DNA of 64,000 nucleotides from Cytobacillus firmus (GCF_023715565.1 NZ_JAMBOJ010000016.1:1-64000); one strand, 5' to 3'. Shown: positions 43,582 to 52,131, counted from the stretch's first letter. Made by a program: numbers and translations. Notes: generated by a model not told the origin, from the sequence alone.

Positions 43582-45507
43582 ATGTCGAACCGGATGCCTT
43601 TTGCCGTATCCAAGAGCGAATCTTTTTATGAAAAGCTAAGTGAGTGGATCGGAGATGTTTTTTACGATATATTGCCTGAAGCAGGATTTGAAATTCGGGA
43701 TGAGCAAATATTTATGGCCTTTCAGCTGGAAAAAGCTTTTAAAGACAAAAGTGTTATATTTGCTGAGGCAGGTGTAGGGACTGGGAAAACGATTGTTTAC
43801 CTTTTATATGCAATCAGTTATGCAAGGTACATAAATAAACCTGCTATTATCGCCTGTGCGGATGAAACTTTAATCGAGCAGCTTGTGAAAAAAGAAGGTG
43901 ATATTGCCAAGTTGGAAAAAGCTTTAGGCTTAAATATTGATGTCAGACTGGCAAAGTCACGCGATCAGTATCTATGCCTAAACAAGCTGGACAAGCTCGT
44001 AGCAAATGATGTTCATGATCACTATAATCACATTTTTGATGATCTTCCGGACTTTGTTCAAACAGGCTCATCCATGCAAAAGTTTGAAAGATATGGTGAC
44101 CGGAAAGATTACCCTGAATTGCCGGATGAGCATTGGACCAATGTCTCTTGGGATTCAATCCAGGACTGTTTCACTTGTGAGAAGCGTCACCGCTGCGGTC
44201 AAACTCTCCATAGAGAATATTACCGCAGCGCAAAAGACTTGATCATTTGCTCACATGATTTTTACATGGAACATATTTGGACCAAGGAATCGAGAAAACG
44301 GGAAGGACAGCTGCCTTTGCTTCCTGAGAGCTCTTGTGTGGTTTTTGATGAAGGACATCTGCTGGAATATGCATCCCAAAAGGCTCTGACATATCGTTTT
44401 TCCGAGCAGATTCTGGAGTCCATCCTAACAAGGCTTATGGCGAATGATGTACGTGAAAAAACGTTAAATATTATTGAAGATGCTATTTACCAGAATGAGC
44501 ATTTCTTTTTGACACTGTCCATGTCTGCTTCGGGTGATACTGGTTCTGACAAGAAAGCGATTGAAAAAACTGCAGATGTTATGAGAGAAGGACGTAAACT
44601 GCAGGACTTGATCAATACACTTGAGGAAGAATTAGTTTTTGAAAGCGAAATGTATGTCATTAATGAATATGATTTAAAAATTGTTGAAGAATATCTTGAG
44701 CAAATCTCATACTCGCTTTCATTGTTCCTCAAGGAATTAAAAGGAATCACCTGGTTTGAAGAGAATAATGGGGAAAGAACTCTGGTTATTATGCCTAGAA
44801 TGGTCGAAGATATTATGCGGGAAGAAGTATTTTCCCAGAAGAAACCGTATGTTTTTTCCTCGGCAACACTGTCTGAGAATAAGTCCTTTGATTATATGGC
44901 AACAAGCCTGGGAGTAGACGATTATCTATCCTTTACCGTAGATTCCCCGTTTGACTATGAAGAAAATATGGTCATTCGCATGCCGGAATTTTCAGAGGGA
45001 TCAGGAACTTCGAAAATGGACTACATTCTCGAACAAGTTAAAGCAACAGAAGGACGGGCTTTAGTATTATTCAACAATTCTTCTGAGCTGGCAGAATTCA
45101 AAGCATTTGTTTCTGGGAAAATAAGTGTGCCGGTCTTTTTTGAAGGGGATGCAGAGATAAGCAGCCTCGTATCAAATTTCCAAAATGATGAGCATTCAGT
45201 ACTCTGCTCTGTTCATTTATGGGAAGGTCTTGATATACCGGGCAGATCCCTGGAGAATGTGCTTATTTATGGCCTCCCATTCCCTCCGCACGATCCGGTC
45301 TTTACGGCCAAAAGGGAAGGTTCGGCTGATCCTTTCAAAGAGGTTGATCTTCCATATATGATCCTGCGGTTAAGGCAGGGGATTGGAAGATTAATTAGAA
45401 CACATGAAGACAAAGGGACCGTTCATATTCTGATGAATAAAAATGAAAATCCTGAAGTCCGCGAATTGATAAAAAAGGTTCTGCCTGCAGAGCCCGTAAC
45501 AAGCTGA
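43582..45507 (+). CDS. ypvA: YpvA, DinG/XPD-family Fe-S helicase
   Basis: A 641-residue superfamily 2 helicase. Walker A is GVGTGKT (residues 64-70), DEGH near 251, SATLSENK in the middle, and LRQGIGRLIRTHEDKG is motif VI near residue 598. Cysteines C132, C196, C199 and C205 (the last three in CFTCEKRHRC) fit the 4Fe-4S site of XPD/DinG enzymes, unlike the exonuclease-type DinG at 12275. CGGAGGGG precedes the ATG. Precise role unknown, most likely DNA repair. Confidence 0.87.
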   Translation: MSNRMPFAVSKSESFYEKLSEWIGDVFYDILPEAGFEIRDEQIFMAFQLEKAFKDKSVIFAEAGVGTGKTIVYLLYAISYARYINKPAIIACADETLIEQLVKKEGDIAKLEKALGLNIDVRLAKSRDQYLCLNKLDKLVANDVHDHYNHIFDDLPDFVQTGSSMQKFERYGDRKDYPELPDEHWTNVSWDSIQDCFTCEKRHRCGQTLHREYYRSAKDLIICSHDFYMEHIWTKESRKREGQLPLLPESSCVVFDEGHLLEYASQKALTYRFSEQILESILTRLMANDVREKTLNIIEDAIYQNEHFFLTLSMSASGDTGSDKKAIEKTADVMREGRKLQDLINTLEEELVFESEMYVINEYDLKIVEEYLEQISYSLSLFLKELKGITWFEENNGERTLVIMPRMVEDIMREEVFSQKKPYVFSSATLSENKSFDYMATSLGVDDYLSFTVDSPFDYEENMVIRMPEFSEGSGTSKMDYILEQVKATEGRALVLFNNSSELAEFKAFVSGKISVPVFFEGDAEISSLVSNFQNDEHSVLCSVHLWEGLDIPGRSLENVLIYGLPFPPHDPVFTAKREGSADPFKEVDLPYMILRLRQGIGRLIRTHEDKGTVHILMNKNENPEVRELIKKVLPAEPVTS

Positions 45508-45510
45508 ACT

Positions 45511-45544
45511 AAGGCAGTGCCCAAGCGGGCACTGCCTTCCTTTT
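45511..45544. terminator. Terminator between ypvA and the MIP18 gene
   Basis: AAGGCAGTGCCC (45511-45522), loop AAGC, GGGCACTGCCTT (45527-45538), then CCTTTT. The convergent gene ends at 45543. Confidence 0.88.
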
Positions 45545-45842
45545 AACCTCTTAACAGCTGATTTGCTTCGGGTGTCATACGAGCAGGAGTCCAGGCAGGC
45601 TCCCAGACAAGGTTAACCTCTACATCTGAAAACAGCTCAAGTTCTTCAATGCAATATCTAACTCCACTGACTATGCTGTCATGCAACGGGCATCCAGGTG
45701 TTGTCAAAGTCATGGTAATAACCGCCTTGTCATCCTCTGGAATATTAATATCATAAATAAGACCCAAATCAACCACGTTTATATTCAATTCAGGATCCAT
45801 AACTCTTTTTAGATTACTGAGGACTATTTCTTTTCGATTCAT
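45543..45842 (-). CDS. MIP18/DUF59 metal-sulfur cluster assembly protein
   Basis: A 99-residue SufT/PaaD-like protein that helps place Fe-S clusters in target proteins. MDPELNINVVDLGLIYDI and MTLTTPGCPLHDSI carry the conserved DPE and the TTPGCP cysteine. The C-terminal WEPAWTPARMTPEA is typical. GGGGGAATT precedes the ATG on the minus strand. It is the last gene of a four-gene minus-strand unit with the membrane protein and two DUF2249 proteins. Confidence 0.85.
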   Translation of the reverse strand: MNRKEIVLSNLKRVMDPELNINVVDLGLIYDINIPEDDKAVITMTLTTPGCPLHDSIVSGVRYCIEELELFSDVEVNLVWEPAWTPARMTPEANQLLRG

Positions 45843-45853
45843 GGTAATTCCCC

Positions 45854-47095
45854 CTATTGTTTTATAACAGTAATAATCAAATAACAGAAAACAATGCTTG
45901 CCCCAACAGTTAAAATCTGGCCGGATAGGAACAGGGCGGGCTGTTCATATGCAATGGAGACTGTCACACCAAGGATACCGAGAATGAATGCGGAAAGAAC
46001 CGGAATGGATGCCTTGTCTTTCATCATATCTTTGAGAGAAGGCACACTCCGTTTGCCTATCTCTTTGCTGTATTTCCAGGTCCACCACAAGAATGGCACG
46101 ATTTTAAATAGATAACCGAGAATACTCAAAGCTACCCAAAGCATGAGATAAGCAAATACGAGATACCCAACCTTATTTTGAAAACTCCCGATTAGAGAGC
46201 TTATGAAAGCTCCAAGGTGGATTGCCAGTCCTGCAGGTATGGCGAGAAGTGCAAATCGGAATGAATAATCAAGCTTTTTCTTTACTCTTTTCTGCAGGAT
46301 TTGCAGCATGTGCCAGGTGAAGAATGCAAATCCGCCCGCCAGGATCATTAATGCAATGGTTAAAAGCGAATTATTCCCGGTGAAAAAAGATATAACTGCC
46401 GCTGCCAGCCCTGCAGCATACACCATAAACACATATTTGGCAGGCTTCATGCTGTAGCCATGGGACAAGGAAAACATGGGAACCATTTTATAGGAAAATC
46501 CAAAAATCAGAAGTGTAAACCAGCCTGCAGTTCCGAGCAGTATGTGGCTTTTAAAGACTGCCTGATAATGGCTGGAAATAAATCCGGTTTTCATGCTGAA
46601 GACCATAAGGATTCCGAGTATAATTGCAGATAACAGGCTAATCAATGCAGTTCCTACGAAAAGAGTCAGTACATTGGGCTTTGCCTGCTGCCTTAAAGTC
46701 ATAAACATTTGCAGCAGAAACATTAAGATGCCTGTTAAAGTAATGAGCCCGGGCAGCATTGCACCCGCCGGATTATAAAATAAACTATGCGCAAAATATA
46801 ATATTCCAAAGGCAGTTACAGTAAATTGTATAAATCCAAATCTTTCATTCCATATAGGGGTAAGAAAAGCCACCGGAACGAGCTGATACATGGCTCCCAT
46901 TGCTGTCATCAGCGCCCAGCCTAATATAAACAAATGAGCAGCTGACCAAATGGCGGGTATACGAAACTGACTGTTAATTATGGATTCCCCTTGAAAAAGA
47001 ATGAGCGCCATAGATCCTATTAAGCAGAGCAAGCTGAAAAGAATAAATGAAAAGGGAAGTTTGATATTGGTCTCATTTTTTGTATTGGCCAGCAA
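45854..47095 (-). CDS. Twelve-helix membrane protein, heme-copper-oxidase-like
   Basis: A 413-residue protein with about twelve hydrophobic helices. Several helices hold His residues in membrane positions (WSAAHLFILGW, FKSHILLGTAGWFT, SLSHGYS), recalling cytochrome oxidase subunit I or NnrS-type proteins, but the full metal-ligand set cannot be assigned. The start is probably TTG at 47095, five bases after AGGTGA; the GTG at 47104 overlaps that site. It lies between the MIP18 and DUF2249 genes. A role in nitrogen oxide or heme metabolism is inferred from company only. Confidence 0.65.
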   Translation of the reverse strand: MLANTKNETNIKLPFSFILFSLLCLIGSMALILFQGESIINSQFRIPAIWSAAHLFILGWALMTAMGAMYQLVPVAFLTPIWNERFGFIQFTVTAFGILYFAHSLFYNPAGAMLPGLITLTGILMFLLQMFMTLRQQAKPNVLTLFVGTALISLLSAIILGILMVFSMKTGFISSHYQAVFKSHILLGTAGWFTLLIFGFSYKMVPMFSLSHGYSMKPAKYVFMVYAAGLAAAVISFFTGNNSLLTIALMILAGGFAFFTWHMLQILQKRVKKKLDYSFRFALLAIPAGLAIHLGAFISSLIGSFQNKVGYLVFAYLMLWVALSILGYLFKIVPFLWWTWKYSKEIGKRSVPSLKDMMKDKASIPVLSAFILGILGVTVSIAYEQPALFLSGQILTVGASIVFCYLIITVIKQ

Positions 47096-47108
47096 CGCGA
47101 TCACCTGC

Positions 47109-47315
47109 TTATTTTGTTATTTCTATTAAAAAGCTTCCGTCTTCCTGTTCGGCAGTTACATGCCTGCAGCCCATTTCGTCCAGCTGTTCATAAAGAAACA
47201 TGGGCCTCCTGTCATTTATAATGGATAAGGTTTCTCCCTCTGGCAGATCTTCAAGAGCTGCCAGAGTTCTCATCATCGGCTGAGGCGGTTCCAGTCCCCG
47301 GTTATCAAGTTTCAT
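47109..47315 (-). CDS. DUF2249 protein 2
   Basis: A 68-residue TusA-like fold protein: LDNRGLEPPQPMMRTLAALEDLPEGETLSI resembles TusA, but the catalytic Cys-Pro of TusA is replaced by PPQPM. The start overlaps the stop of the upstream DUF2249 gene by four bases (ATGA), so translation is coupled. Such proteins are often found next to nitrogen oxide and Fe-S genes. Function unknown. Confidence 0.82.
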   Translation of the reverse strand: MKLDNRGLEPPQPMMRTLAALEDLPEGETLSIINDRRPMFLYEQLDEMGCRHVTAEQEDGSFLIEITK

Positions 47316-47554
47316 TTTGAAGCACCTCTCTTAGTAAAGATCACTTTCCAATGCTTCTTTTCAATTTCTTCAGCTTTATATTCAAACCCTTTAGCTTTCA
47401 ATACTCCAAAGAGAGGGACGGGTTTAAACGGAGCATGAAGGATAAAAACATCATCGATATCAAGTTCAGCAATCGCCGACATGATTTTCTGAAACGGCTC
47501 CAATTTATTTTTTAAATCCTCTCTTACGTCAAGTTCAATCACTTTGTTTTCCAT
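47312..47554 (-). CDS. DUF2249 protein 1
   Basis: An 80-residue TusA-like protein: IELDVREDLKNKLEPFQKIM, LDIDDVFILHAPFKPVPLFGVLKAKGF and KHWKVIF. It has no cysteine, so it cannot act as a sulfur carrier in the manner of TusA. GAAGGAGAG precedes the ATG on the minus strand. It is the first gene of the unit and has a Crp/Fnr-like site about 90 bases upstream. Confidence 0.82.
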   Translation of the reverse strand: MENKVIELDVREDLKNKLEPFQKIMSAIAELDIDDVFILHAPFKPVPLFGVLKAKGFEYKAEEIEKKHWKVIFTKRGASK

Positions 47555-47643
47555 TCTGATCTCTCCTTCGTTAACTGAAAATCACCTGCCAGTGAGAATC
47601 GTTATTAATTACTTTAAGTTTAACAGCATGAGCTTTTCAAATA

Positions 47644-47659
47644 AGTGACATATATCATA
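47644..47659 (-). promoter_or_regulatory. Crp/Fnr-type operator before the DUF2249 operon
   Basis: AGTGA-CATATA-TCATA matches TGTGA-N6-TCACA in eight of ten positions. The site centre (47651.5) is 32 bp from the centre of TAAACT (47617-47622, minus strand), a plausible -10; this is the class II (-41.5) arrangement. Confidence 0.5.
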
Positions 47660-47705
47660 TTGCAAAGAACATTTTTTAAAATGCACAAATCAAATGGGAC
47701 AAAAA

Positions 47706-47732
47706 AATCCGCGGATGCTTAATCTGCGGATT
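47706..47732 (-). terminator. Hairpin AATCCGC/GCGGATT, minus-strand terminator
   Basis: AATCCGC (47706-47712) pairs with GCGGATT (47726-47732). On the minus strand it is followed by seven T residues (complement of the A-run at 47701-47707). A near-copy is at 48114-48140. Confidence 0.6.
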
Positions 47733-47736
47733 CCAG

Positions 47737-47782
47737 ACTGTAGACAAACTTGATGAAAAACGAGCTTGTCTGCAGTTTTTTT
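47737..47782 (+). terminator. Plus-facing hairpin with T-run
   Basis: ACTGTAGACAAACT (47737-47750) pairs with AGCTTGTCTGCAGT (47763-47776) with two mismatches; seven T residues follow. No plus-strand gene ends nearby, so what it terminates is unclear. Confidence 0.5.
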
Positions 47783-47803
47783 ATTTAGCGTGTAATCGAG
47801 GCT

Positions 47804-47933
47804 GTTGATTTCCGTTCCAGGCGCTTCGCTTTCCTGCGGGCCGGCGCTGAGCCTCCTCGGCGCGTTCGCGCCTGCGGGGTCTCACCTGTCCAGCACTCCC
47901 GCGGGAGTCTTCGCGCCTTCCACTCCAATCAAC
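47804..47933 (-). repeat. Family A intergenic repeat, copy 3, inverted
   Basis: Begins GTTGATTTCCGTTCC and ends CCACTCCAATCAAC, the reverse complement of the other copies. It is 130 bp and retains GCTTTCCTGCGGG, GAGCCTCCTCGG and GCGGGGTCTCACC. Short frames in it are not genes. Confidence 0.88.
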
Positions 47934-48060
47934 AGGCTTTCTGAATTTTGTATCGCATGTTCTCTAAGTCTTGATACAATAGGAATATCAATTGCTTGAG
48001 GTGATGGTCTAGAAGGAGGCCAGAGGAAGATCTGTATATAGAGGAAAATGAGTGAAAATC

Positions 48061-48102
48061 ACAAAAGGGCTTCGGAATGAGAGCATTCCGAAGCCCTTTT
48101 GT
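48061..48102 (-). terminator. Perfect 19-bp hairpin, terminator of the MFS unit
   Basis: Arms 48061-48079 and 48084-48102 are perfectly complementary around AGAG. On the minus strand the right-hand arm ends in CCCTTTTGT. It lies downstream of the small zinc-ribbon gene. The 47934-48060 stretch beyond it shows no gene. Confidence 0.75.
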
Positions 48103-48126
48103 CGACAAACTGAAATCCGCAGTTGC

Positions 48127-48267
48127 TTAATCTGCGGATTCTTCCTGTTTCTCCATACATTCAAAACAGATGGTTTCATTTTTTTCATTATGGACTCCGT
48201 TGAAGAATCCATCAAGACAGTATAGGTCTTTCCCGCAAACAGTGCAGCTGCCAACTAATTCTTTCAT
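48127..48267 (-). CDS. Zinc-ribbon miniprotein, 46 residues
   Basis: The protein begins MKELVGSCTVCGKDLYCLDG and ends MEKQEESAD. Two CxxC pairs (SCTVCG at residues 8-11, ICFECM at 34-37) and a third cysteine at 17 suggest a zinc ribbon. GGGAGTGA lies six bases before the ATG on the minus strand. It starts two bases after the MFS stop codon, so it is the second gene of that operon. Its 3' end is embedded in the second AATCCGC hairpin (48114-48140). Function unknown. Confidence 0.72.
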   Translation of the reverse strand: MKELVGSCTVCGKDLYCLDGFFNGVHNEKNETICFECMEKQEESAD

Positions 48268-48269
48268 TT

Positions 48270-49430
48270 TCAGTCACTCCCGTTTTTTAATAATTTGGGG
48301 ATTCTCTTTTTAAAGTATATCGACATGCCGCATACTGTTAACAGCAAAATGGCTGCGGCGATTAAAAAACCTATGTTAAATGTTACTCTCAAGAAACCTA
48401 ATATGGTGGAACCGGCTACCACACCTAAAGAAAAAAAGGCATAGAAGAGGCCGAACGCCTTTCCTCTTGTTTTTTCAGTTGTATGATTGGCTATAAGGGC
48501 ATTAATGGACGGGAATAGAAGAGCAAATCCGGTGCCGTAAAGAACCATGCATAGAAACATGAACCCAAGAGAGGATGCTGAACTTAGCAGGATTAATGCA
48601 ATTCCTATGATCACCATTCCAGAAAGCATGCTATTGTGATGCTTATATTTATCAAATATTTTATTAATGGGCAGCAGAAAAATAAGAATTGCAGTTATTC
48701 CGAATGTGCTTAATAATATTCCGCTGTACATCGCATCAATTTGCAGCGCTTCTACCTGAAGAGGAAGAAGATAGGCAAGTGTCCCTTGAGCAAACATAAG
48801 AGAAAAGGCTCCTAAATAACTTGCTGCGAGCATAGGATTCTTAAGCAAAGGAAGCATTTTCTCATGGGAGCTCTCTTTTTTTACATTTTTCAGAGTCCCT
48901 GCCGGCAAAAACACAAAGGCAAGGACTGCGCTGCTGATCATTGTTGCTGCTATAGTTAAAAAGACCCAATTTATGCTGTAATTGGAAGCAATGACTGCCC
49001 CAAAAGCGGGTCCTATAATGGCTGAACAGCCGACAGCTGCGCCTGATACAGCCATTTTTCTGCCTTGTTTGTCTGAAGTTCCAAGGTTTGAAATGATTGT
49101 AAAAGCCGCAGGGACCAGGAAGCCGCCAAATAACCCGTGCAGAAATCTTACTGAGATTAATTGGAGGGGTGAATCAGTAAAGGTATACAGGACTAAAATG
49201 ATTCCGGTTAATGATAGACCGGACACAAGAACTCTTTTTGCTCCGCTTCTATCTATCCAATAGCCGGCTAAAATATTGCCTATCATATTCGAGAAGGAAT
49301 ACATCCCAACAATCATTCCCGCAAAGGCGGGTGATGGATGATATGTCATGGCAAAGGGGCTCATTATAGGAAGCTGAGAAAATGTATCAATAAATGCTGC
49401 AATAACGATAAAGTAAATCAAATATTTCAT
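48270..49430 (-). CDS. MFS transporter
   Basis: A 386-residue major facilitator protein with twelve predicted helices. The loop 2-3 signature appears as GYWIDRSGAKRVLVSG near residues 56-71 and RFLHGLFGGFLVPAAF follows near 94-109. GPAFGAVIASNY fits motif C of drug/proton antiporters. The repeat of the loop signature at FDKYKHHNSMLSG marks the second half. Substrate is unknown; a drug or metabolite exporter is most likely. The ribosome site AAAGTGAG is weak. Confidence 0.85.
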   Translation of the reverse strand: MKYLIYFIVIAAFIDTFSQLPIMSPFAMTYHPSPAFAGMIVGMYSFSNMIGNILAGYWIDRSGAKRVLVSGLSLTGIILVLYTFTDSPLQLISVRFLHGLFGGFLVPAAFTIISNLGTSDKQGRKMAVSGAAVGCSAIIGPAFGAVIASNYSINWVFLTIAATMISSAVLAFVFLPAGTLKNVKKESSHEKMLPLLKNPMLAASYLGAFSLMFAQGTLAYLLPLQVEALQIDAMYSGILLSTFGITAILIFLLPINKIFDKYKHHNSMLSGMVIIGIALILLSSASSLGFMFLCMVLYGTGFALLFPSINALIANHTTEKTRGKAFGLFYAFFSLGVVAGSTILGFLRVTFNIGFLIAAAILLLTVCGMSIYFKKRIPKLLKNGSD

Positions 49431-49598
49431 GCTATCTCACTTTCCGGTTAGTTCACTTTCCACTATTATAACTCTTTGGGAACCAGGTGAAAAAGAAAAA
49501 CAGCCAAAGGGCAAAGAACAAGAAAAAGATTATAGAGACTGCCTTTTCAGAAAAATATGATAAAATGAAACTGTAATTGATACAAAGGGGGAAAAATT

Positions 49599-51110
49599 GT
49601 GGCAGAATCACTAAAAAAGACAGAACAGCAATTCCTTGATTATGTCAAAAAAATGACGGCCTATAATGAAGCGATCGGGCTGATGTATTGGGATATGAGG
49701 ACAGGCGCACCCAAGCAGGGAATGGAACAGCGCTCAGAAGTGATTGGAATGATTTCTTCAGAAGTTTTCAGAATGTCCACTTCTGAGGAAATGGCAGCAT
49801 ACATAGCGAAACTCTCCGGCCGGGAAAATCTTTCTGAAGTAACTGTGAAAACACTGGAAGAATGCAAAAAGGATTATGACCGGAATAAGAAAATTCCTGC
49901 GGAGGAATATACCGAATATGTCATCCTGCAATCCAAGGCTGAAAGTATTTGGGAGGATGCAAAGGAAAGTTCAGATTTTGAAATGTTCCAGCCTTATTTG
50001 GAAAAGCTTGTTGAAATGAATAAAAGATTCATTTCTTATTGGGGATATGAAGGAAATAAATATAATACTCTGCTGGATATGTATGAACCTGGTGTCACCG
50101 TAGAAACGCTTGATCAGGTGTTCGGGCAGCTGAGGGAAAAAATTGTTCCGCTTGTTCAGCAAATCTCTGAATCACAGAATAAACCGGACACCAGCTTTTT
50201 GTTTGAACACTTTGCCAAGGATAAACAGCGGGATTTCAGCCTTAAAGTTCTTGATCAAATGGGCTATAACTTTAAAGCAGGTCGTCTCGATGAAACTGTG
50301 CATCCATTTGCAACAGGTTTAAATCCTGGTGATGTCCGAGTGACCACCAAATATGATGAAGCTGATTTCCGGACAGCTGTATTTGGCACGATTCATGAAG
50401 GCGGGCATGCTCTATATGAGCAAAATATTTCTTCTGACCTGGTTGGAACTCCGCTGTGCTCTGGAACATCAATGGGAATTCATGAATCACAGTCATTATT
50501 TTATGAAAACTTTGTCGGAAGACATCGTTCTTTCTGGAAAAAGAATTATGACCTTCTTAAAGAATATGCAAGCGGTCAATTTGATGATGTGTCAATAGAT
50601 GCTTTTTATCGTGCAATTAATGAATCAAAGCCTTCATTAATCCGTATTGAAGCAGACGAATTAACATATCCGCTTCATATCATTATCCGTTATGAAATTG
50701 AAAAAGGCTTGTTTAACGATGAAATTGAAGTTAAAGACCTTCCAGCGATCTGGAATGAAAAATATGAACAATACCTCGGAGTAAAGCCTGATAATAATGG
50801 AGAAGGCGTTCTGCAGGATGTTCACTGGGCAGGGGGAAGCTTTGGTTATTTCCCTTCATACGCTTTGGGTTACATGTATGCAGCACAGCTGAAAAACAGC
50901 ATGTTAAAGGACTTGCCAAACTATGATGAATTACTTGAAGAAGGCAATTTAATGCCAATCAAAGAGTGGTTTACTAAGAATGTGCACCAATTCGGCAAAA
51001 TGAAAAGGCCGCTTGAAATCTTAAATGAAGTCACCGGGGAAGGCCTGAATGCCCAGCATTTAATTGATTATCTGTATGATAAGTACGGTAAGGTGTATCA
51101 GCTGAATTAA
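49599..51110 (+). CDS. ypwA: M32 carboxypeptidase (Taq type), YpwA
   Basis: A 503-residue metallo-carboxypeptidase. The zinc site is HEGGH at residues 266-270, inside TIHEGGHALYEQN; the third ligand lies in GIHESQSLFYENFVGR (the HESQ motif) near 296. RIEADELTYPLHIIIRYEIE and DVHWAGGSFGYFPSYALG are also M32 signatures. The start is GTG at 49599, seven bases from AAAGGGGG. It removes C-terminal residues of peptides in the cytoplasm. Downstream, the EamA gene has its own ribosome site. Confidence 0.92.
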   Translation: MAESLKKTEQQFLDYVKKMTAYNEAIGLMYWDMRTGAPKQGMEQRSEVIGMISSEVFRMSTSEEMAAYIAKLSGRENLSEVTVKTLEECKKDYDRNKKIPAEEYTEYVILQSKAESIWEDAKESSDFEMFQPYLEKLVEMNKRFISYWGYEGNKYNTLLDMYEPGVTVETLDQVFGQLREKIVPLVQQISESQNKPDTSFLFEHFAKDKQRDFSLKVLDQMGYNFKAGRLDETVHPFATGLNPGDVRVTTKYDEADFRTAVFGTIHEGGHALYEQNISSDLVGTPLCSGTSMGIHESQSLFYENFVGRHRSFWKKNYDLLKEYASGQFDDVSIDAFYRAINESKPSLIRIEADELTYPLHIIIRYEIEKGLFNDEIEVKDLPAIWNEKYEQYLGVKPDNNGEGVLQDVHWAGGSFGYFPSYALGYMYAAQLKNSMLKDLPNYDELLEEGNLMPIKEWFTKNVHQFGKMKRPLEILNEVTGEGLNAQHLIDYLYDKYGKVYQLN

Positions 51111-51129
51111 TTGTTTAATCATAATTTTT

Positions 51130-51159
51130 GTAAGAGGGTGGTCTCAGCCATCCTCTTAC
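51130..51159 (+). other. Hairpin between ypwA and the EamA gene
   Basis: GTAAGAGGGTGG (51130-51141) pairs with CCATCCTCTTAC (51148-51159) around TCTCAG, with one G-T pair. No T-run follows and the EamA ribosome site starts within ten bases. It may stabilise or attenuate the transcript. Confidence 0.5.
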
Positions 51160-51175
51160 TTCATGGAGAGACAAA

Positions 51176-52096
51176 ATGAAGAAATTACTTCCTTTTCTAA
51201 TGATTGCGTTAGGTGCAAGTCTATGGGGTATTATTGCTGTATTTGTTAAAGGGCTCGGGGAATATGGTTTTTCAGCTATGGAAATCGTGACTGTAAGAGT
51301 TTTTTTTGCAGCCATCTTTCTCGTTCTGATCGGGATCATGCGTTTCCGGAACTGTTTTAAACTGGAATCTGCCTCTGACATTAGGTTTTTTATTGGAACC
51401 GGGATACTGAGCATTGTCTTTTTTAATTATTGTTATTTCACAGCGATGAACCAGATCAGCATTTCATTGGCAGTCGTTCTGCTTTATACAGCTCCGGCAT
51501 TTGTGACTGTATTATCTTACCTGTTTTTAAAGGAAGGGCTAAATTTGAGAAAGATTGCAGCTGTGGCAGGCACCATTGTGGGCTGCATTTTAGTAGCCGG
51601 ATTATCAGCAGGCAGCAGTGATATAACTCTTCTTGGAATTTCAACGGGATTAGGTGCCGGGTTTGGCTATGCACTTTATACAATTTTCGGGAAATTTGCG
51701 TTAAGAAAGTATCATCCCTTTACAGTTACGCTTTATACATTCCTGATTGCTTCGGTATTTCTGATCCCCGTTACAAAGCTATGGACAAAAGCTTCAGTTT
51801 TTTTCAACGCTGAAGTTTTGTTTCTTAGTATGGGTTTAGGGTTTGTGCCTACGGTTCTCGCCTATTTTGTTTACACATGGGGACTGGAAAAAACAGATGG
51901 AAGCAAGGCAGCTGTGATCGCTACAGTCGAACCAGTCGTGGCCATGCTTTTAGGAGTGACACTTTACGGGGAAAATCTTGGTGCAGTCCAGATTGCAGGT
52001 GCTTTGCTGATACTCAGTTCGGTTATTATTGTTAATTTGCCTGTAAGAAGGAAAAATGCGGGAATGGCGGCTGACACCAGCAGGCCAGGACACTAA
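51176..52096 (+). CDS. EamA/DMT-family transporter
   Basis: A 306-residue protein with ten predicted helices in two EamA halves (residues about 5-140 and 150-290). GASLWGIIAVFVKGLGEYGFSAMEIV starts the first half, and YTWGLEKTDGSKAAVIATVEPVVAMLLG is the signature of the second. It probably exports a metabolite or amino acid. GGAGAGAC precedes the ATG. The C-terminal tail is short and basic. Confidence 0.85.
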   Translation: MKKLLPFLMIALGASLWGIIAVFVKGLGEYGFSAMEIVTVRVFFAAIFLVLIGIMRFRNCFKLESASDIRFFIGTGILSIVFFNYCYFTAMNQISISLAVVLLYTAPAFVTVLSYLFLKEGLNLRKIAAVAGTIVGCILVAGLSAGSSDITLLGISTGLGAGFGYALYTIFGKFALRKYHPFTVTLYTFLIASVFLIPVTKLWTKASVFFNAEVLFLSMGLGFVPTVLAYFVYTWGLEKTDGSKAAVIATVEPVVAMLLGVTLYGENLGAVQIAGALLILSSVIIVNLPVRRKNAGMAADTSRPGH

Positions 52097-52131
52097 AACA
52101 CTCCGATCCAACTGGAACGGAGTGTTTTTTT
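52095..52131. terminator. Bidirectional terminator between EamA and cbaA
   Basis: AAAACACTCCG (52095-52105) pairs with CGGAGTGTTTT (52118-52128); CCA/TGG pairs inside. A-run and T-run flank the stem. Confidence 0.9.

Noticed and set aside
48009-48254. 81-codon minus-strand frame over the zinc-ribbon gene
   Set aside because: It is in another phase, crosses the terminator hairpin and lacks a ribosome site; the 46-codon frame has one and holds the CxxC pairs.
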